Shown piece by piece: positions 53,542-63,469 of a stretch of DNA of 64,000 nucleotides; position 1 is the stretch's first letter, and each line of letters starts with the position of its first letter. Origin of the DNA: Mycobacterium sp. OAS707 (GTDB taxonomy: Bacteria > Actinomycetota > Actinomycetes > Mycobacteriales > Mycobacteriaceae); NCBI RefSeq assembly GCF_014873705.1, contig NZ_JADBDS010000001.1, forward strand, positions 1,674,001-1,738,000. The letters are read 5' to 3'. Below the pieces are notes generated by a model, which was not told where the DNA came from, did no database searches, and was given only the letters and a program-made list of their open reading frames with translations. A program made the translations under genes and the position numbers.

Positions 53542-54102
53542 TTATCCGAGCAACCCGAGTAGCTGGTTCAGCAGGTTCAGGAACTGGAGCAGATCCGTGA
53601 TGTTCCCCGCCGGGTCCAGCAGACCGGCCACCGCGCACAACAAGTTGCCGAGCAGGTTGCCCGCACCCGGCACAGCCGTGATGTTCAAGTGCACGGTGTC
53701 GAGGTGCACCGTAAGGCCCAGGAGATTCAGGTCGAGCGGCCCCAGAACGAGGTCGAGAATCTCGCAGCTGGACTGCGCCACCGCGGCGGGCATCGCCACG
53801 CCGGACTGCGAAACGTCCTGGGCGCCGGCTCCCTGACCCGGGTGGATCAGCTTGCCGGTGAGGTCTCCGACCGCCTCTACAGGTGAGGGTGCGTTCGGGG
53901 CTGTCGCCTGGCGGAAGTTGGTCACCGTGAACTGGCCGTTGAACTTCGACCCGTCAGTGGCGGTACCACGCACCTGCACTGTTTTCTTGCCAACGACCTC
54001 CGGGGGCGCTGCGCCGGCGCTGCCGGCCGCGACACCTCCCACGAGCGTGAGCGTCGCAACGGCCACCACGAGAGCGAGTAGCCGCACAAACCGTGACGTC
54101 AT
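53542..54102 (-). CDS. secreted protein, hydrophobic-strand-rich
   Basis: 186 residues from the ATG at 54100-54102, with AAAAGGAGT upstream. Signal peptide cleavage is predicted near GAA-PPEVV. The mature half has strands ([20 protein letters not shown]) and a C-terminal leucine-rich region with repeated [34 protein letters not shown] and [13 protein letters not shown]. Two Cys. This pattern recurs in actinobacterial exported proteins of unknown role. A perfect 13-bp terminator hairpin follows at 53495-53530. Confidence 0.77.
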   Translation of the reverse strand: MTSRFVRLLALVVAVATLTLVGGVAAGSAGAAPPEVVGKKTVQVRGTATDGSKFNGQFTVTNFRQATAPNAPSPVEAVGDLTGKLIHPGQGAGAQDVSQSGVAMPAAVAQSSCEILDLVLGPLDLNLLGLTVHLDTVHLNITAVPGAGNLLGNLLCAVAGLLDPAGNITDLLQFLNLLNQLLGLLG

Positions 54103-54464
54103 AGATGTACTCCTTTTCCTGTCGGGAAGCAGTGAACCGGTCCCCGACCAGCTCCGTGACGTCGCACCGGAGGTAGGAGCGGCCCGCTTTCGCGAGATGC
54201 ACCTTGCTTCCGCAGCGGTCTTTCCTCGATCAGACGGGGGTTCAAACCAAAAATTGCCAGAAAAATTATTGTTGGCGTAAATCTCGCCCACAGCCTAAAT
54301 AGCTAGCGAGTCAATAATTTGCTGGTTATCTACCATCGCAATGTTTACTGCCGCGCAGAATTCTCTTGGGGCTGTGCTGTACGAATAACGAATCCGCTTG
54401 TGCCCGAACATGACTCACCGCCCGCACCCGGGCGGGTACGGGCGGTGAGATTTGAGAACGAGAG
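54103..54464. other. 362-base intergenic region with AT-rich segment and terminator
   Basis: Between two secreted-protein genes. The part near the downstream gene (54103-54240) is GC-rich leader; 54240-54390 is AT-rich (for example GAAAAATTATTG and GTCAATAATTTG) and probably contains the promoter of the minus-strand gene. The hairpin at 54414-54449 ends the upstream gene. No gene was recognised. Confidence 0.6.
54414..54449 (-). terminator. terminator hairpin after the Thr-tailed secreted gene
   Basis: CTCACCGCCCG pairs with CGGGCGGTGAG, with a further ACCC/GGGT pairing in the loop. It lies 15 bases after the stop. Confidence 0.75.
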
Positions 54465-54884
54465 CTACCGCGCGGCAGTAGTGGTCGTCGTCGTAGTCGA
54501 CGGCGTGCTCGTCGTTCGGTTCTGCCCAGGCGCGTTCTCGGAGTTACCCGGCCCGTTCTGGGCGAACGTGAACGTCAGCCCGCCCTCGGCGCCCGCACAA
54601 GTGCCGGGCACCGGCGTGCCGTTGACGTCGAGCGCCTGCAGCGCCTCCGTGGTGATCCCTCCGTTCGGGCACGCCGACGCAATGAGCGCCTCAGCGTTCG
54701 TCAGCGACACGTCCTGCAGGACGCCGACCTGCTGGCCGCCCGCCGTCACGGTGACGTTGACCTTGCCGTCATTGACGACGGACTCAGCCGGCGGAGCTGC
54801 GTGCGCGAGTCCAAGGCCGCCCGCAGCCAGAAGGGCTCCACCCAGGAGGGCACCAGCGGACGCAAGCTTCACACGGTTCTGCAT
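54465..54884 (-). CDS. secreted protein with Thr-rich tail
   Basis: 139 residues. Signal peptide MQNRVKLASAGALLGGALLA, cleavage near AHA-APPA. The mature domain (VNVTVTAGGQQVGVLQDVSL, then LIASACPNGGITTEAL and GTCAGAEGGLTF, one Cys pair) is followed by a short low-complexity tail ([16 protein letters not shown]), as in surface-exposed proteins. Function unknown. A hairpin terminator at 54414-54449 follows 15 bases after the stop, closely resembling that of the secreted gene downstream. Confidence 0.78.
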   Translation of the reverse strand: MQNRVKLASAGALLGGALLAAGGLGLAHAAPPAESVVNDGKVNVTVTAGGQQVGVLQDVSLTNAEALIASACPNGGITTEALQALDVNGTPVPGTCAGAEGGLTFTFAQNGPGNSENAPGQNRTTSTPSTTTTTTTAAR

Positions 54885-55001
54885 GTGTTATTTCCTTTCA
54901 GTCGGGACGCGCCGGTTCGTTCCCCCGACGGCGCGTCCGACGTGATGGCTCCCCGATGGCCCGCGATCTCAAACGCGGTGTGACGAATTCCCAGGAATGC
55001 A

Positions 55002-55036
55002 AAACGCCGGGCGTGCATATCGCACACCCGGCGTTT
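55002..55036 (-). terminator. rplM-rpsI operon terminator
   Basis: AAACGCCGGG pairs with CCCGGCGTTT, and inside it GTGC with GCAC. It lies 12 bases after the rpsI stop and ends in a T run on the minus strand. Confidence 0.85.
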
Positions 55037-55047
55037 CGGCAGGTAGA

Positions 55048-55535
<488 letters not shown>

Positions 55536-55539
<4 letters not shown>

Positions 55540-55979
55540 TGGGCCACCTGCTTGATCTCGTACGGCACCGGCTTCTGGGCGGTGTGCGGATGGTCGGGCC
55601 CGACGTAGACCTTCAACTTCTTCTGGATCTGACGACCGAGCTTGGTGTGCGGAATCATGCCGAGGATCGCCCTTTCGACGACCCGGTCGGCGTGCTTCTC
55701 CATCTCGTCACCGAGCGCACGCTTGCGCAGACCGCCGGGAAAACCCGAGTGGCGGTAGGCGTACTTGTTCTGGAGCTTGTCGCCGCTGATGGCGACCTTG
55801 TCTGCGTTGATGACGATGACGAAGTCGCCACCGTCGACATTGGGCGTGAATGTCGGCTTGTGCTTGCCGCGCAGCAGAGTTGCAGCTGCGACGGCGAGCC
55901 GGCCGAGCACCACGTCGGTGGCGTCGATGACGTACCACGAACGCGTGGTGTCACCCGCCTTCGGCGTGTATGTAGGCAC
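55536..55979 (-). CDS. rplM: 50S ribosomal protein L13 (uL13)
   Basis: 147 residues. Full-length L13 with [20 protein letters not shown] near the start, [12 protein letters not shown] and the [10 protein letters not shown] stretch, ending PYEIKQVAQ. It is an early-assembling large-subunit protein. First gene of the rplM-rpsI operon, whose leader lies at about 55980-56150. The order before the ESX-4 genes is as in M. tuberculosis, although here about 5.5 kb of extra genes separates them. Confidence 0.98.
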
Positions 55980-56152
55980 AGCGTCTACCTTCTTATCTCG
56001 GGTTGGATCCCGGTGTGACCCGGGTGCCGGTCAGGCGTCGACGGCAGGGTGGTCCTCGGCGACCGACAGTGACCCGAGGCCCGTGCATACCGCACGCCAA
56101 CGGAGGAGCTTACCTGCGAGCGTCCGCGCAGGTCAAAACGCGTTCGATGCGG

Positions 56153-56629
56153 CTATCCGCCCGCCAGGTTCAGCACGAAGTTCGCATCCGTCTGGTTCGG
56201 CACCTCCGGCGGCACCTGGACCGTTCCGGTGCCGTGCGCATTCTGGTAGATCCCGTTGCCGCCGACGATCGTCACGGGTGCCGGTTGGCCGCTGCTGAAA
56301 ATCGCATCAGTCTGGTCTACGCCCTGGATGACGATCTGACCTCCGGCGAGGTTGAACGTGCCGTTGCACGCCGACTTGTCGCCGGTCAACGTGGTGCAAC
56401 TGCCGCCGGTCGTGCCCAGGAACATCCCGCCGGGGCGGTCGAACAGATCGCCCGCAAAGATGAATTGGTCACCGGGGCCCGGTCCGGGTGCACCGAGATC
56501 GGCTTGGTATTGCACGGTGTCGTGCTCGAAAAGGACCAGCGTGGTGTCGGCGCTGGCCGTCGGCGCCGTCAGACCAAGCATCGGCAGCGCGAGGATTGCC
56601 GTGGCTGTCAATTTCGCATGTTTGTTCAT
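56153..56629 (-). CDS. secreted dirigent/allene oxide cyclase barrel-like protein
   Basis: 158 residues from the ATG at 56627-56629, after a GGGGGG-rich ribosome site. Signal peptide MNKHAKLTATAILALPM, cleavage near ASA-DTTL. The mature part is a small beta-barrel: QYQADLGAPGPGPGDQFIFA, GGQIVIQGVDQ, and a C-terminal VTIVGGNGIYQNAHGTG strand pair, with one Cys pair. The strand pattern is that of the allene oxide cyclase/dirigent-type barrel fold recognised in actinobacterial exported proteins. Enzyme activity cannot be claimed. Confidence 0.77.
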   Translation of the reverse strand: MNKHAKLTATAILALPMLGLTAPTASADTTLVLFEHDTVQYQADLGAPGPGPGDQFIFAGDLFDRPGGMFLGTTGGSCTTLTGDKSACNGTFNLAGGQIVIQGVDQTDAIFSSGQPAPVTIVGGNGIYQNAHGTGTVQVPPEVPNQTDANFVLNLAGG

Positions 56630-56697
56630 CCCAGAGCCCCCCTTGTAGCTACTGATAGTTAGCTGAACGTACGCCGACGCGACGACGACTACAAGAC

Positions 56698-56733
56698 AAA
56701 CTCCCCCGATGCGTCGAGCTGTCGGGGGAGTTT
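56698..56733 (-). terminator. alcohol/aldehyde dehydrogenase operon terminator
   Basis: AAACTCCCCCGA and its exact reverse complement TCGGGGGAGTTT enclose a 12-base loop. It lies 18 bases after the alcohol dehydrogenase stop. Confidence 0.85.
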
Positions 56734-56750
56734 GCGTCGGGGGCCATTGA

Positions 56751-57812
56751 TTACCGGTAGTCGATGACCACCCGGCCGTCGATCTGACCGCGTTCCATCC
56801 GGCCGAACACCTCATTGATGTCGTCGAGGCGGGCGCTCTCCACCGTCGGGTGAATCAGGCCGCGGGCGTAGAAGTCCAGCGCCTCGGCCATGTCCTGGCG
56901 GGTGCCGACGATCGACCCGCGGATCGTCAGGCCCTTGAGCACGATGTCGAAGATCGGCGCTGGGAAGTCACCCGGCGGAAGGCCGTTGAAGACGATCGTG
57001 CCGCCACGCCGCGCCAGTCCGATCGCCTGACCGAACGCCTGCGGGTGAACCGCGGTGACGAGCACGCCGTGCACGCCGCCGGTGGCCTTCTGCACCTCGG
57101 CGACGACGTCGGACGTGCGGGCGTTGACGGCGACCTCGGCACCGAGGCGGGTGGCCAACGCGAGCTTGGAATCGTCGATGTCGATCGCGACGACCCGCAG
57201 TCCCATCGCCCGCGCGTACTGCACCGCGACATGGCCGAGTCCGCCGATGCCGGAGATCGCCACCCATTGGCCGGGCCTGGTGTCGGTCACCTTGAGGCCC
57301 TTGTAGACGGTGACGCCCGCGCACAGGATCGGTGCGACCTCCAGCGGGTCGGCGTTCTCGGGGATGCGCGCCGCATAGGCGGCGTTCACCAGCATGTAAC
57401 TGCCGAAGCTGCCGTTGACGCTGTAGCCGCCGTTCTTCTGGCTCTCGCACAGGGTTTCCCATCCGGTGCTGCAGTATTCGCAGGTGCCGCAGGCCGACCA
57501 CAGCCAGGCGTTGCCGACCTTGTCACCGACCGTGAGGTCGTCGACGCCATCGCCGACTGCGACGACGGTGCCATACCCCTCGTGGCCGGGGATGAACGGT
57601 GGTTGCGGCTTGACGGGCCAATCTCCGTGCGCCGCATGAAGATCCGTGTGGCACACGCCGGAAGTCTCGAGTTTGACCAATGCTTCGCCGTAGCCTGGCG
57701 TTGGCAGCTCGAGTTCCTCGACCTGTAGGGGTCCACCGAATTCGGTGACGACGGCGGCACGCATGGTATCGGTGTTGGTGGTCGCCGCGGGGGCGCCGAG
57801 GGTCTGGGTCAT
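56751..57812 (-). CDS. zinc-dependent alcohol dehydrogenase
   Basis: 353 residues of the medium-chain dehydrogenase family (AdhP-like). The catalytic zinc is bound by Cys, His and Cys in SGVCHTDLHAAHGDW and GHEGYGTVV plus a later Cys. The structural zinc lies in CGTCEYCSTGWETLC. The NAD-binding GIGGLGHVAVQYARAMG is intact. It probably oxidises primary alcohols to aldehydes, which the aldehyde dehydrogenase encoded upstream would then oxidise. The hairpin at 56698-56733 ends the operon. Confidence 0.93.
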   Translation of the reverse strand: MTQTLGAPAATTNTDTMRAAVVTEFGGPLQVEELELPTPGYGEALVKLETSGVCHTDLHAAHGDWPVKPQPPFIPGHEGYGTVVAVGDGVDDLTVGDKVGNAWLWSACGTCEYCSTGWETLCESQKNGGYSVNGSFGSYMLVNAAYAARIPENADPLEVAPILCAGVTVYKGLKVTDTRPGQWVAISGIGGLGHVAVQYARAMGLRVVAIDIDDSKLALATRLGAEVAVNARTSDVVAEVQKATGGVHGVLVTAVHPQAFGQAIGLARRGGTIVFNGLPPGDFPAPIFDIVLKGLTIRGSIVGTRQDMAEALDFYARGLIHPTVESARLDDINEVFGRMERGQIDGRVVIDYR

Positions 57813-57864
57813 TTCATCATTCCAATCGTGAAAGTGGTTTTATTGAAGGGTCTTTGGTCCCGGC

Positions 57865-59388
57865 TTAGAAGAAGCCTTGGGCCTTGTTTCCATAGGAGAC
57901 GAGCAGGTTTTTGGTCTGCTGGTAGTGATCGAGCATCATCTTGTGGTTCTCACGGCCGATGCCCGACTGCTTGTAGCCACCGAACGCGGCATGTGCGGGA
58001 TACGCGTGGTAGCAGTTGGTCCACACCCGGCCCGCCTTGATGTCGCGGCCGGCACGGTAGGCGACGTTGCCGTCACGGCTCCACACGCCCGCCCCAAGGC
58101 CGTAGAGCGTGTCGTTGGCGATGTTGATCGCGTCGTCGTAGTCGGTGAACGACGTCACCGCGACCACCGGTCCGAAGATCTCCTCCTGGAAGATCCGCAT
58201 CTTGTTGTTTCCGGTGAAAACCGTTGGGGTGACGTAATATCCACCACTCAAATCGCCGCCGAGTTCTGCGCGTTCGCCGCCGGTGACGAGTTTTGCCCCG
58301 TCTCGCTTGCCGATCTGGATGTACGACAAGATCTTTTCCATCTGGTCCTCGGATGCCTGGGCGCCGATCATGGTCTCGGTGTCCAGCGGATCGCCCTGCC
58401 GAACCGCTTTGGTGCGGATGGCGGCCAACTCGAGGAACTCGTCGAAGATGTCGGCCTGAATCAGGCTGCGCGACGGGCAAGTACAGACCTCGCCCTGGTT
58501 GAGTGCGAACATCGTGAAGCCCTCGAGCGCCTTGTCCTGATAGTCATCGTGCTGGGCCATGACGTCGTTGAAGAAGATGTTCGGGCTCTTGCCGCCCAAC
58601 TCCAGCGTGACCGGGATCAGGTTCTGCGACGCGTACTGCATGATGAGCCGGCCGGTCGTGGTCTCCCCCGTGAATGCGATCTTGGCGATCCGGTTCGAGG
58701 ACGCCAGCGGCTTGCCCGCTTCGAGGCCGAGGCCGTTGACGATGTTCACCACACCGGGCGGCAACAGATCACCGATCAACGAGAACAAGTACAGGATCGA
58801 TGCGGGCGTCTGCTCAGCCGGCTTGAGCACCACGGCATTTCCCGCCGCGATGGCCGGCGCCAGCTTCCAGGTGGCCATCAGGATCGGGAAGTTCCACGGG
58901 ATGATCTGACCGACGACGCCGAGCGGTTCGTGGAAGTGATAGGCGACGGTCTCCTCGTCGATCTGCGACAGCGACCCTTCCTGCGCACGGATCGCGCCTG
59001 CGAAGTACCGGAAGTGGTCGATCGCCAACGGGATATCGGCGTTCAGCGTCTCGCGCACCGGTTTGCCGTTGTCCCACGATTCGGCGACGGCGATCGACTC
59101 GAGGTTCTCCTCGATGCGGTCGGCGATCTTGTTGAGGATCACCGCCCGTTCTGCTGCAGTGGTTTTCCCCCAGGCCGGCGCAGCGGCATGCGCGGCGTCG
59201 AGCGCCTTTTCGATGTCGGACTCATCGGAGCGGGGGATCTCGCAGAACGGCAGACCGTTGACCGGGCTGGCGTTCTCGAAGTACCGGCCTGCGGTGGGAG
59301 CTACCCACTGCCCGCCGATGTAGTTCTCGTACCGGGACTGGAACGTCATCACAGAGCCTTCGGCACCCGGTCGGGCGTACACGGTCAT
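57865..59388 (-). CDS. aldehyde dehydrogenase
   Basis: 507 residues with AGGAGAAG 7 bases before the ATG. The catalytic Cys is in [14 protein letters not shown] near residue 300 and the general base Glu in [13 protein letters not shown] near residue 265. The NAD-binding turn [10 protein letters not shown] and [13 protein letters not shown] are conserved. It converts aldehydes to acids with NAD(P). It is the first gene of a two-gene operon with the alcohol dehydrogenase (52-base gap) and carries a repeated TGCAACCG element upstream. Confidence 0.95.
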   Translation of the reverse strand: MTVYARPGAEGSVMTFQSRYENYIGGQWVAPTAGRYFENASPVNGLPFCEIPRSDESDIEKALDAAHAAAPAWGKTTAAERAVILNKIADRIEENLESIAVAESWDNGKPVRETLNADIPLAIDHFRYFAGAIRAQEGSLSQIDEETVAYHFHEPLGVVGQIIPWNFPILMATWKLAPAIAAGNAVVLKPAEQTPASILYLFSLIGDLLPPGVVNIVNGLGLEAGKPLASSNRIAKIAFTGETTTGRLIMQYASQNLIPVTLELGGKSPNIFFNDVMAQHDDYQDKALEGFTMFALNQGEVCTCPSRSLIQADIFDEFLELAAIRTKAVRQGDPLDTETMIGAQASEDQMEKILSYIQIGKRDGAKLVTGGERAELGGDLSGGYYVTPTVFTGNNKMRIFQEEIFGPVVAVTSFTDYDDAINIANDTLYGLGAGVWSRDGNVAYRAGRDIKAGRVWTNCYHAYPAHAAFGGYKQSGIGRENHKMMLDHYQQTKNLLVSYGNKAQGFF

Positions 59389-59447
59389 TGGCTTCTCCTA
59401 GCTTCGCGACGTCTATGTGTCGGACGTCACTGAAGGTAGGTTTTGGA

Positions 59448-59480
59448 CGGTTGCAGCACGGTTGCACGACGTTGCAACCG
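59448..59480. promoter_or_regulatory. three CGGTTGCA half-sites upstream of the aldehyde dehydrogenase operon
   Basis: CGGTTGCA occurs at 59448-59455 and 59459-59466 and, inverted, as TGCAACCG at 59473-59480. The last two form a perfect 8-6-8 inverted repeat (22 bases). It lies in the gap between the GAF regulator gene and the aldehyde dehydrogenase gene, 60-92 bases upstream of the latter, so it is the likely binding site of that regulator. Confidence 0.62.
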
Positions 59481-59488
59481 CCGGCAGG

Positions 59489-60751
59489 CTAGGCCAGGTC
59501 GAAATCGAGACCGGCGAGGCGTCCGCGGGCCTGGGCTCGCATCGCTGATCCCGGCGCGGCGTGGTTGTAGAGCACCCGCCAGCAGTCCCGGTCGTCGCGC
59601 CCCTCCGGCAGGTCGAGCCAACGGCGAAGCAGCGCAAGGTTTCCCGATGCCAGCACCGCGCCGCGCACGCTGGCGCTGAGTTCTCTGCGCAGGCGCGCGA
59701 TGCCGGGTGACACCGACTGCGGTAGCAGTTCGCCGGTGTAGTGGGTGAGTACGCGGTCGACGTCGCCAGCGTGCAGGGCTTGCGAAACGTCGTCGTAGTC
59801 GCTGGCGATCGGTTTGAGCAACCGGTACGGCCGAGAGTCGATGTAGTCGGCGCCGATGACTCGGCGCAGCCGGGACATCTCGGCGCGGATAGTTACCACG
59901 TCGAGGTCCTTGTCGTCGAGCAGCATCGCGAGGTGATCGGCGCTCAGGCCTTCGGGGTGGCGGCCGAGCAGAACCAGGATGTCGGCGTGGCGACCGGTCA
60001 GCGTGCTGGTGTCGAGCTCGGTGCGCCAGCGCGGCCGGTCGGCGCCGAGCACCGTAAGGCGGGTGGCGGTGGGTGTTGTCGTGGGTTGGTTGAGCTGCAA
60101 CAGGGCGAGGTGGTTTTCGACGGCGACGGCAGTGGCGCGGACCAAGGCAAGGGTCTGCGGCGAGGCGACCTGGGTTCCGCCGGTGAGGTCGATGGCGCCG
60201 ATGAGCACACCGGTAGCGGGGTCGTGCACCGGCACCGCGGTGCAGCTCCACTGCTGGACGATCCGCGAGAAGTGCTCGGTCCCGCGGATTTGTAGCTCGG
60301 CGTCGAGTGCAAGTGCGGTGCCGGGCGCATTGGTGCCCGCGCCGCGTTCACTCCAGTCGGCGCCGGGCACGAAATTCATCCGTTCGGCCTTGCGGCAGGC
60401 TTTCCGATCGCCCTCGACCCAGAGCAGGGTGCCGTCGGCAGCGGTCACGGCGACGACGACGCCTGCGTCGGTGGCGTCGTCAACAAGCAGGCGGCGGATG
60501 ACCGGAAGGGCAGGCGCCAATGGATGCGAAGCGCGCATGCGGTCAAGGACAGCGGTGGCGGTGGGAGGAGCCCCGAGGTCGGGGTCGACGCCGGTGGCCA
60601 GGCTGCGCCGCCAACTCTCAGCGACGAGGGGGCGCAACGGCGTGGCGTCCAGATCGACCTGGCCAGAGACGAATAGCTCATGGACAGCGCGCAGCGACGA
60701 AGACGACACCCGGGCTGCTGCCCGGTTGCCCGAAGTCTTCGAGATGTCCAC
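59489..60751 (-). CDS. GAF-domain transcriptional regulator, AcoR-like without ATPase domain
   Basis: About 420 residues. The start GTG at 60749-60751 follows AGGAG at 11 bases; another GTG seven codons earlier is in frame. A GAF-like sensor lies at about 80-205 (VVVAVTAADGTLLWVEGDRKACR, NFVPGADWSERGAGTNAPG). A winged-helix DNA-binding region is near 245-320 (EGLSADHLAMLLDDKDLDVVTIRAEMSRLRRVIG). There is no AAA+ sigma-54-activation domain, as expected for actinobacteria. It lies directly upstream of the aldehyde/alcohol dehydrogenase operon on the same strand and most likely controls it. Confidence 0.85.
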   Translation of the reverse strand: MDISKTSGNRAAARVSSSSLRAVHELFVSGQVDLDATPLRPLVAESWRRSLATGVDPDLGAPPTATAVLDRMRASHPLAPALPVIRRLLVDDATDAGVVVAVTAADGTLLWVEGDRKACRKAERMNFVPGADWSERGAGTNAPGTALALDAELQIRGTEHFSRIVQQWSCTAVPVHDPATGVLIGAIDLTGGTQVASPQTLALVRATAVAVENHLALLQLNQPTTTPTATRLTVLGADRPRWRTELDTSTLTGRHADILVLLGRHPEGLSADHLAMLLDDKDLDVVTIRAEMSRLRRVIGADYIDSRPYRLLKPIASDYDDVSQALHAGDVDRVLTHYTGELLPQSVSPGIARLRRELSASVRGAVLASGNLALLRRWLDLPEGRDDRDCWRVLYNHAAPGSAMRAQARGRLAGLDFDLA

Positions 60752-60955
60752 CGGCGACCACGCTCCTCGCACGCGTGGCCGCCACGATAACCCAAGCTCG
60801 CTGGTCGCGGGCAGGGGCTTTCGGCCCTATTGCGCCGAGAGCAAACATAGGGAAACACCTGATTCCTTGCGCAAGGAATCAACATAGCTTCGCTGTGACG
60901 GACTCCCGAGTTATCTGGACCGTCTCCCCACAGTTCAAGATCCAACGGAGTGAAG

Positions 60956-61153
60956 ATGTTTCGTGTTCTCGGCTCTGCCCTGTTCATGGTCGGCGCGGCC
61001 GCAATCGCGTTAGCTCCCGTCGCTTCGGCATCGGGCCCCTACAACAACTGCAGCCAAGCCAAGGCGGACGGCGTCTGCAACATCACGACGGATTCGCCCT
61101 GGTACCTGGCGAAGCTCGACCGCGACGGCGACGGCGTCGCCTGCGAGTGCTAG
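60956..61153 (+). CDS. secreted excalibur calcium-binding domain protein
   Basis: 65 residues from the ATG at 60956, after ACGGAG; a GTG six bases earlier is in frame. Signal peptide MFRVLGSALFMVGAAAIALA, cleavage near ASA-SGPY. The mature 38 residues form an excalibur domain: YNNCSQAKADGVCNI and the calcium loop DRDGDGVACEC, with the four cysteines expected to pair. Such domains bind calcium outside the cell. It overlaps the convergent small gene by 4 bases. Confidence 0.88.
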   Translation: MFRVLGSALFMVGAAAIALAPVASASGPYNNCSQAKADGVCNITTDSPWYLAKLDRDGDGVACEC

Positions 61154-61443
61154 GTACGGCGACCGAAGACTCGCTGGGCTTCTGCTCGAAGTCCCCAGAC
61201 TGGATGCCGCAGGACCTCGGTGATCTCATCCCGCATGGTTCCTGGCTGAAAAAGATGGGCGCCCACAATTACGGCGAGGCCGCCCGCTGCGCCGATCACC
61301 CCTACCTGTGCGCGCCTGGTCGCAACGGCAGTGGCGATCGCGGTTAGGAAGAGGACGTCTCCGACAGTCGACAACACATCGGTGGCGCGATTCTCGTGAC
61401 GACTCAGCAGCCGGTCGCGGTAAGCGATAAACGCTTCACTCAT
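61150..61443 (-). CDS. small membrane protein, DUF962/Mpo1-like
   Basis: 97 residues from the ATG at 61441-61443, with GAGGGGG 4 bases upstream. FIAYRDRLLSRHENRATDVL is followed by two hydrophobic segments and a final GTMRDEITEVLRHPVWGLRAEAQRVFG, which resembles the end of DUF962 proteins, related to yeast Mpo1. Assignment is from motif memory only. It lies convergent to the excalibur gene and is followed upstream by the esxT terminator. Confidence 0.68.
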   Translation of the reverse strand: MSEAFIAYRDRLLSRHENRATDVLSTVGDVLFLTAIATAVATRRAQVGVIGAAGGLAVIVGAHLFQPGTMRDEITEVLRHPVWGLRAEAQRVFGRRT

Positions 61444-61558
61444 CTGACCCCCTCGAACGTTCGCACGCCGCTGGCATAACGGTAGTTCGTCGAGCACGAA
61501 CCGTTGTTGATTGCGACTCTTCCGCTGCACCCCTTTGCTTTTGCAACCAAAGGCAGGA

Positions 61559-61600
61559 CTGTGCGGTCCCGTTGGCTCCCCTCCAAGCGGGACCGCACAG
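61559..61600 (-). terminator. ESX-4 (esxT) terminator hairpin
   Basis: CTGTGCGGTCCCG and its exact reverse complement CGGGACCGCACAG are separated by 16 bases. It lies 18 bases after the esxT stop. A second small hairpin (CCTTTG/CAAAGG) follows at about 61532-61553. Confidence 0.8.
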
Positions 61601-61617
61601 GGTCCTGACGTTGGGCG

Positions 61618-61914
61618 TCAATAGCCCCAGGCGTTGGCCGCGCTGCGATCGGTCGCTGCGACCTCATCAGAGCCGTTGCGCACGGCATTGCCGAGATTGA
61701 CCAGGATCTCGTTGAGCGCGGCGGCCGCCTGCTCCCACCGTGTCTGCTCGACGCGGTACGCCTCCGCCGCCTCCCGCGTCCACACCTGTTGCAGCGGCGC
61801 GATCTGCGACCGTAGCTCATCCAGCGCGCCGTTCAACCGCGCCGACGTCGCGTGAATGTCTTGTCGCACCGTGTACTCGATTTCGTCGAAGTCATACGAC
61901 AGCACGTGATCCAT
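61618..61914 (-). CDS. esxT: WXG100-like protein EsxT (ESX-4)
   Basis: 98 residues forming two helices. The turn reads QQVWTREAAEAYRVEQ, so the usual W-x-G is W-T-R, as in EsxT. The C-terminal helix (ALNEILVNLGNAVRNG) and tail complete the hairpin. It pairs with EsxU, encoded 11 bases upstream, and is secreted by or required for the ESX-4 machine. Length and order match Rv3444c. Confidence 0.92.
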   Translation of the reverse strand: MDHVLSYDFDEIEYTVRQDIHATSARLNGALDELRSQIAPLQQVWTREAAEAYRVEQTRWEQAAAALNEILVNLGNAVRNGSDEVAATDRSAANAWGY

Positions 61915-61925
61915 GACCCAGCTCC

Positions 61926-62249
61926 TTACAGGTTGGTCGCGACGGAACCGATTTGGTGCGAATGGCTTTCGCCGGCCTCACGCAACGTCCGTTCGTTGAA
62001 GCGGATGGTCTCTGCAATGCGCTGCAGAGCGGCGTGCAGCTTCGTCGACTCCGCGTTCCACCGCTCGACCACATCGCGGAAGCGAACGGCGGCGACACCT
62101 CCCCACACCGACGGTGACACGCTGGTCATCCGCCCGATGAAGGATTGCAACATCGCCCGGATCTCTTCATTGCGACTATCCGTCTTGCCTGCGACCGCCG
62201 ACATGAGCTCGAAGTCGGTCGCGAGCGGTCCGCCCCCGGGTGACGTCAT
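61926..62249 (-). CDS. esxU: WXG100-like protein EsxU (ESX-4)
   Basis: 107 residues from the ATG at 62247-62249, with AAGGAT 5 bases upstream; the frame is open further upstream without start support. The turn is [21 protein letters not shown], containing the W-x-G motif, between two helices ([13 protein letters not shown] and [15 protein letters not shown]). Partner of EsxT in the ESX-4 locus, matching Rv3445c. Confidence 0.92.
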   Translation of the reverse strand: MTSPGGGPLATDFELMSAVAGKTDSRNEEIRAMLQSFIGRMTSVSPSVWGGVAAVRFRDVVERWNAESTKLHAALQRIAETIRFNERTLREAGESHSHQIGSVATNL

Positions 62250-62332
62250 TTGGATCCTTCCGTGTCGTTCTGCGCGATATGAAGGTTGGACGTCGGCCCG
62301 TCGCATTCGGTTCCATCGAGGCGATTGGTTTT

Positions 62333-63469
62333 TCAGAACACCGCATGCGCCGAGGCAATCGCCCGATCGCAAACCTGTTGCATGACCTCTTCTTGTCCTG
62401 GCGCGCTCTGACACCCGATGGCGATCCTCAGTGACCGATCGATCAACACGAACCACGCGATCCGACGGTCCCGACGCACCTCGCGGTATGTCACCACAGC
62501 GCGGTCGACCCGTCGTCCGGTCGGATTGAAGTCGGCGAAGACACCATCGGGCTCCTGCTCCAGCGCGTCGCGCAGTGAGTCCGCGACCTGCTCATGCGCT
62601 TGCTGCGGTGCCAACGTCGACTGCGTGATGTGCAACGCGACGGTCGCATCATTGGGCGAAACAACCTCGACGCGTGCCGATCCGGGGCCCGAGGTGATGC
62701 GCTCGACCACCCACTGCGCGGGCACCATGACGCCGACCCGCCCCTCGACCAACAGTGTCATCGGCAGATCCGCCGTGGCCGTCGCCAGGTGGTGGCGCGC
62801 CGCAAATCCGCCGCACATCACGGCTGCCGACACCAGTGTTCCCGCCAGCACCGCCGCCGCACGTCCACTGCGCCTAACCGATGGGTGTGTCTCGCGGTGT
62901 CCTGTATCTTCCGGCGAACACATCGACTCAACACTGCGGCCAACCCAGCCGCGATCCGCAACGGTGACGTTTATGTCGTTGGCCCGCAACACCTTTATGA
63001 GCGGACGATCGCCCTCGACTCCCTCCGGCGTATCCAGCACAGCCGACGTCGGAATTCTCGCCAGCAGTCGCTCGGTGTCGTCGGGTCGCACCACGTCGAC
63101 GATCGCTCCGCGCGACGCTATGACGACGAACTCGGGCGCCAACTCCACGAACGACATCTGTGGGTCGGACAGCAGTTCTGCCCGCCGCAGCACAACTACG
63201 TCGTTCGCCACTGTCTCGGCGGCGCCACACACCCGCTCCACCCGCGACGACGACCACCACGTCGGACAGACGAGCACAACCGTCTCGGCGGAACCACCGA
63301 CGACGTCCTGCATGATTCTTTGCCATACCTGAGTGGCTGGTACCGCACGGTCGTCGATCAGCACAAACTCGTCGTCGATGGCGTCGATACAAGCTGAAAC
63401 CCACTCCCGCTCAGCCTCATTCGGGCCGCGGATGGTGATCGGGCCTACCTCGACGACGACCTGTTTCAC
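62333..63469 (-). CDS. type VII secretion-associated protein, Rv3446c-like
   Basis: 378 residues from a GTG at 63467-63469 that overlaps the eccC4 stop as GTGA. The N-terminal domain resembles an ASKHA-like or actin-like fold region ([19 protein letters not shown]). One membrane helix lies near residues 205-230 ([21 protein letters not shown]). The C-terminal part ([23 protein letters not shown]) is extracytoplasmic. The family is found in actinobacterial ESX-4 type loci, where its role is not settled. Confidence 0.86.
   Translation of the reverse strand: MKQVVVEVGPITIRGPNEAEREWVSACIDAIDDEFVLIDDRAVPATQVWQRIMQDVVGGSAETVVLVCPTWWSSSRVERVCGAAETVANDVVVLRRAELLSDPQMSFVELAPEFVVIASRGAIVDVVRPDDTERLLARIPTSAVLDTPEGVEGDRPLIKVLRANDINVTVADRGWVGRSVESMCSPEDTGHRETHPSVRRSGRAAAVLAGTLVSAAVMCGGFAARHHLATATADLPMTLLVEGRVGVMVPAQWVVERITSGPGSARVEVVSPNDATVALHITQSTLAPQQAHEQVADSLRDALEQEPDGVFADFNPTGRRVDRAVVTYREVRRDRRIAWFVLIDRSLRIAIGCQSAPGQEEVMQQVCDRAIASAHAVF

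Noticed and set aside
53495..54449. Two similar hairpins flanking a secreted gene as ends of a mobile element
   Set aside because: Each sits just after a stop codon and reads as a terminator; there is no transposase or target duplication.
57877..59433. 518-codon open frame antisense to the aldehyde dehydrogenase gene
   Set aside because: It lies fully opposite a clear aldehyde dehydrogenase and shows skewed amino-acid composition.
61618..62249. Possible toxin-antitoxin pair of small genes
   Set aside because: Both are WXG100-like ESX-4 proteins next to eccC4, not a toxin and antitoxin.
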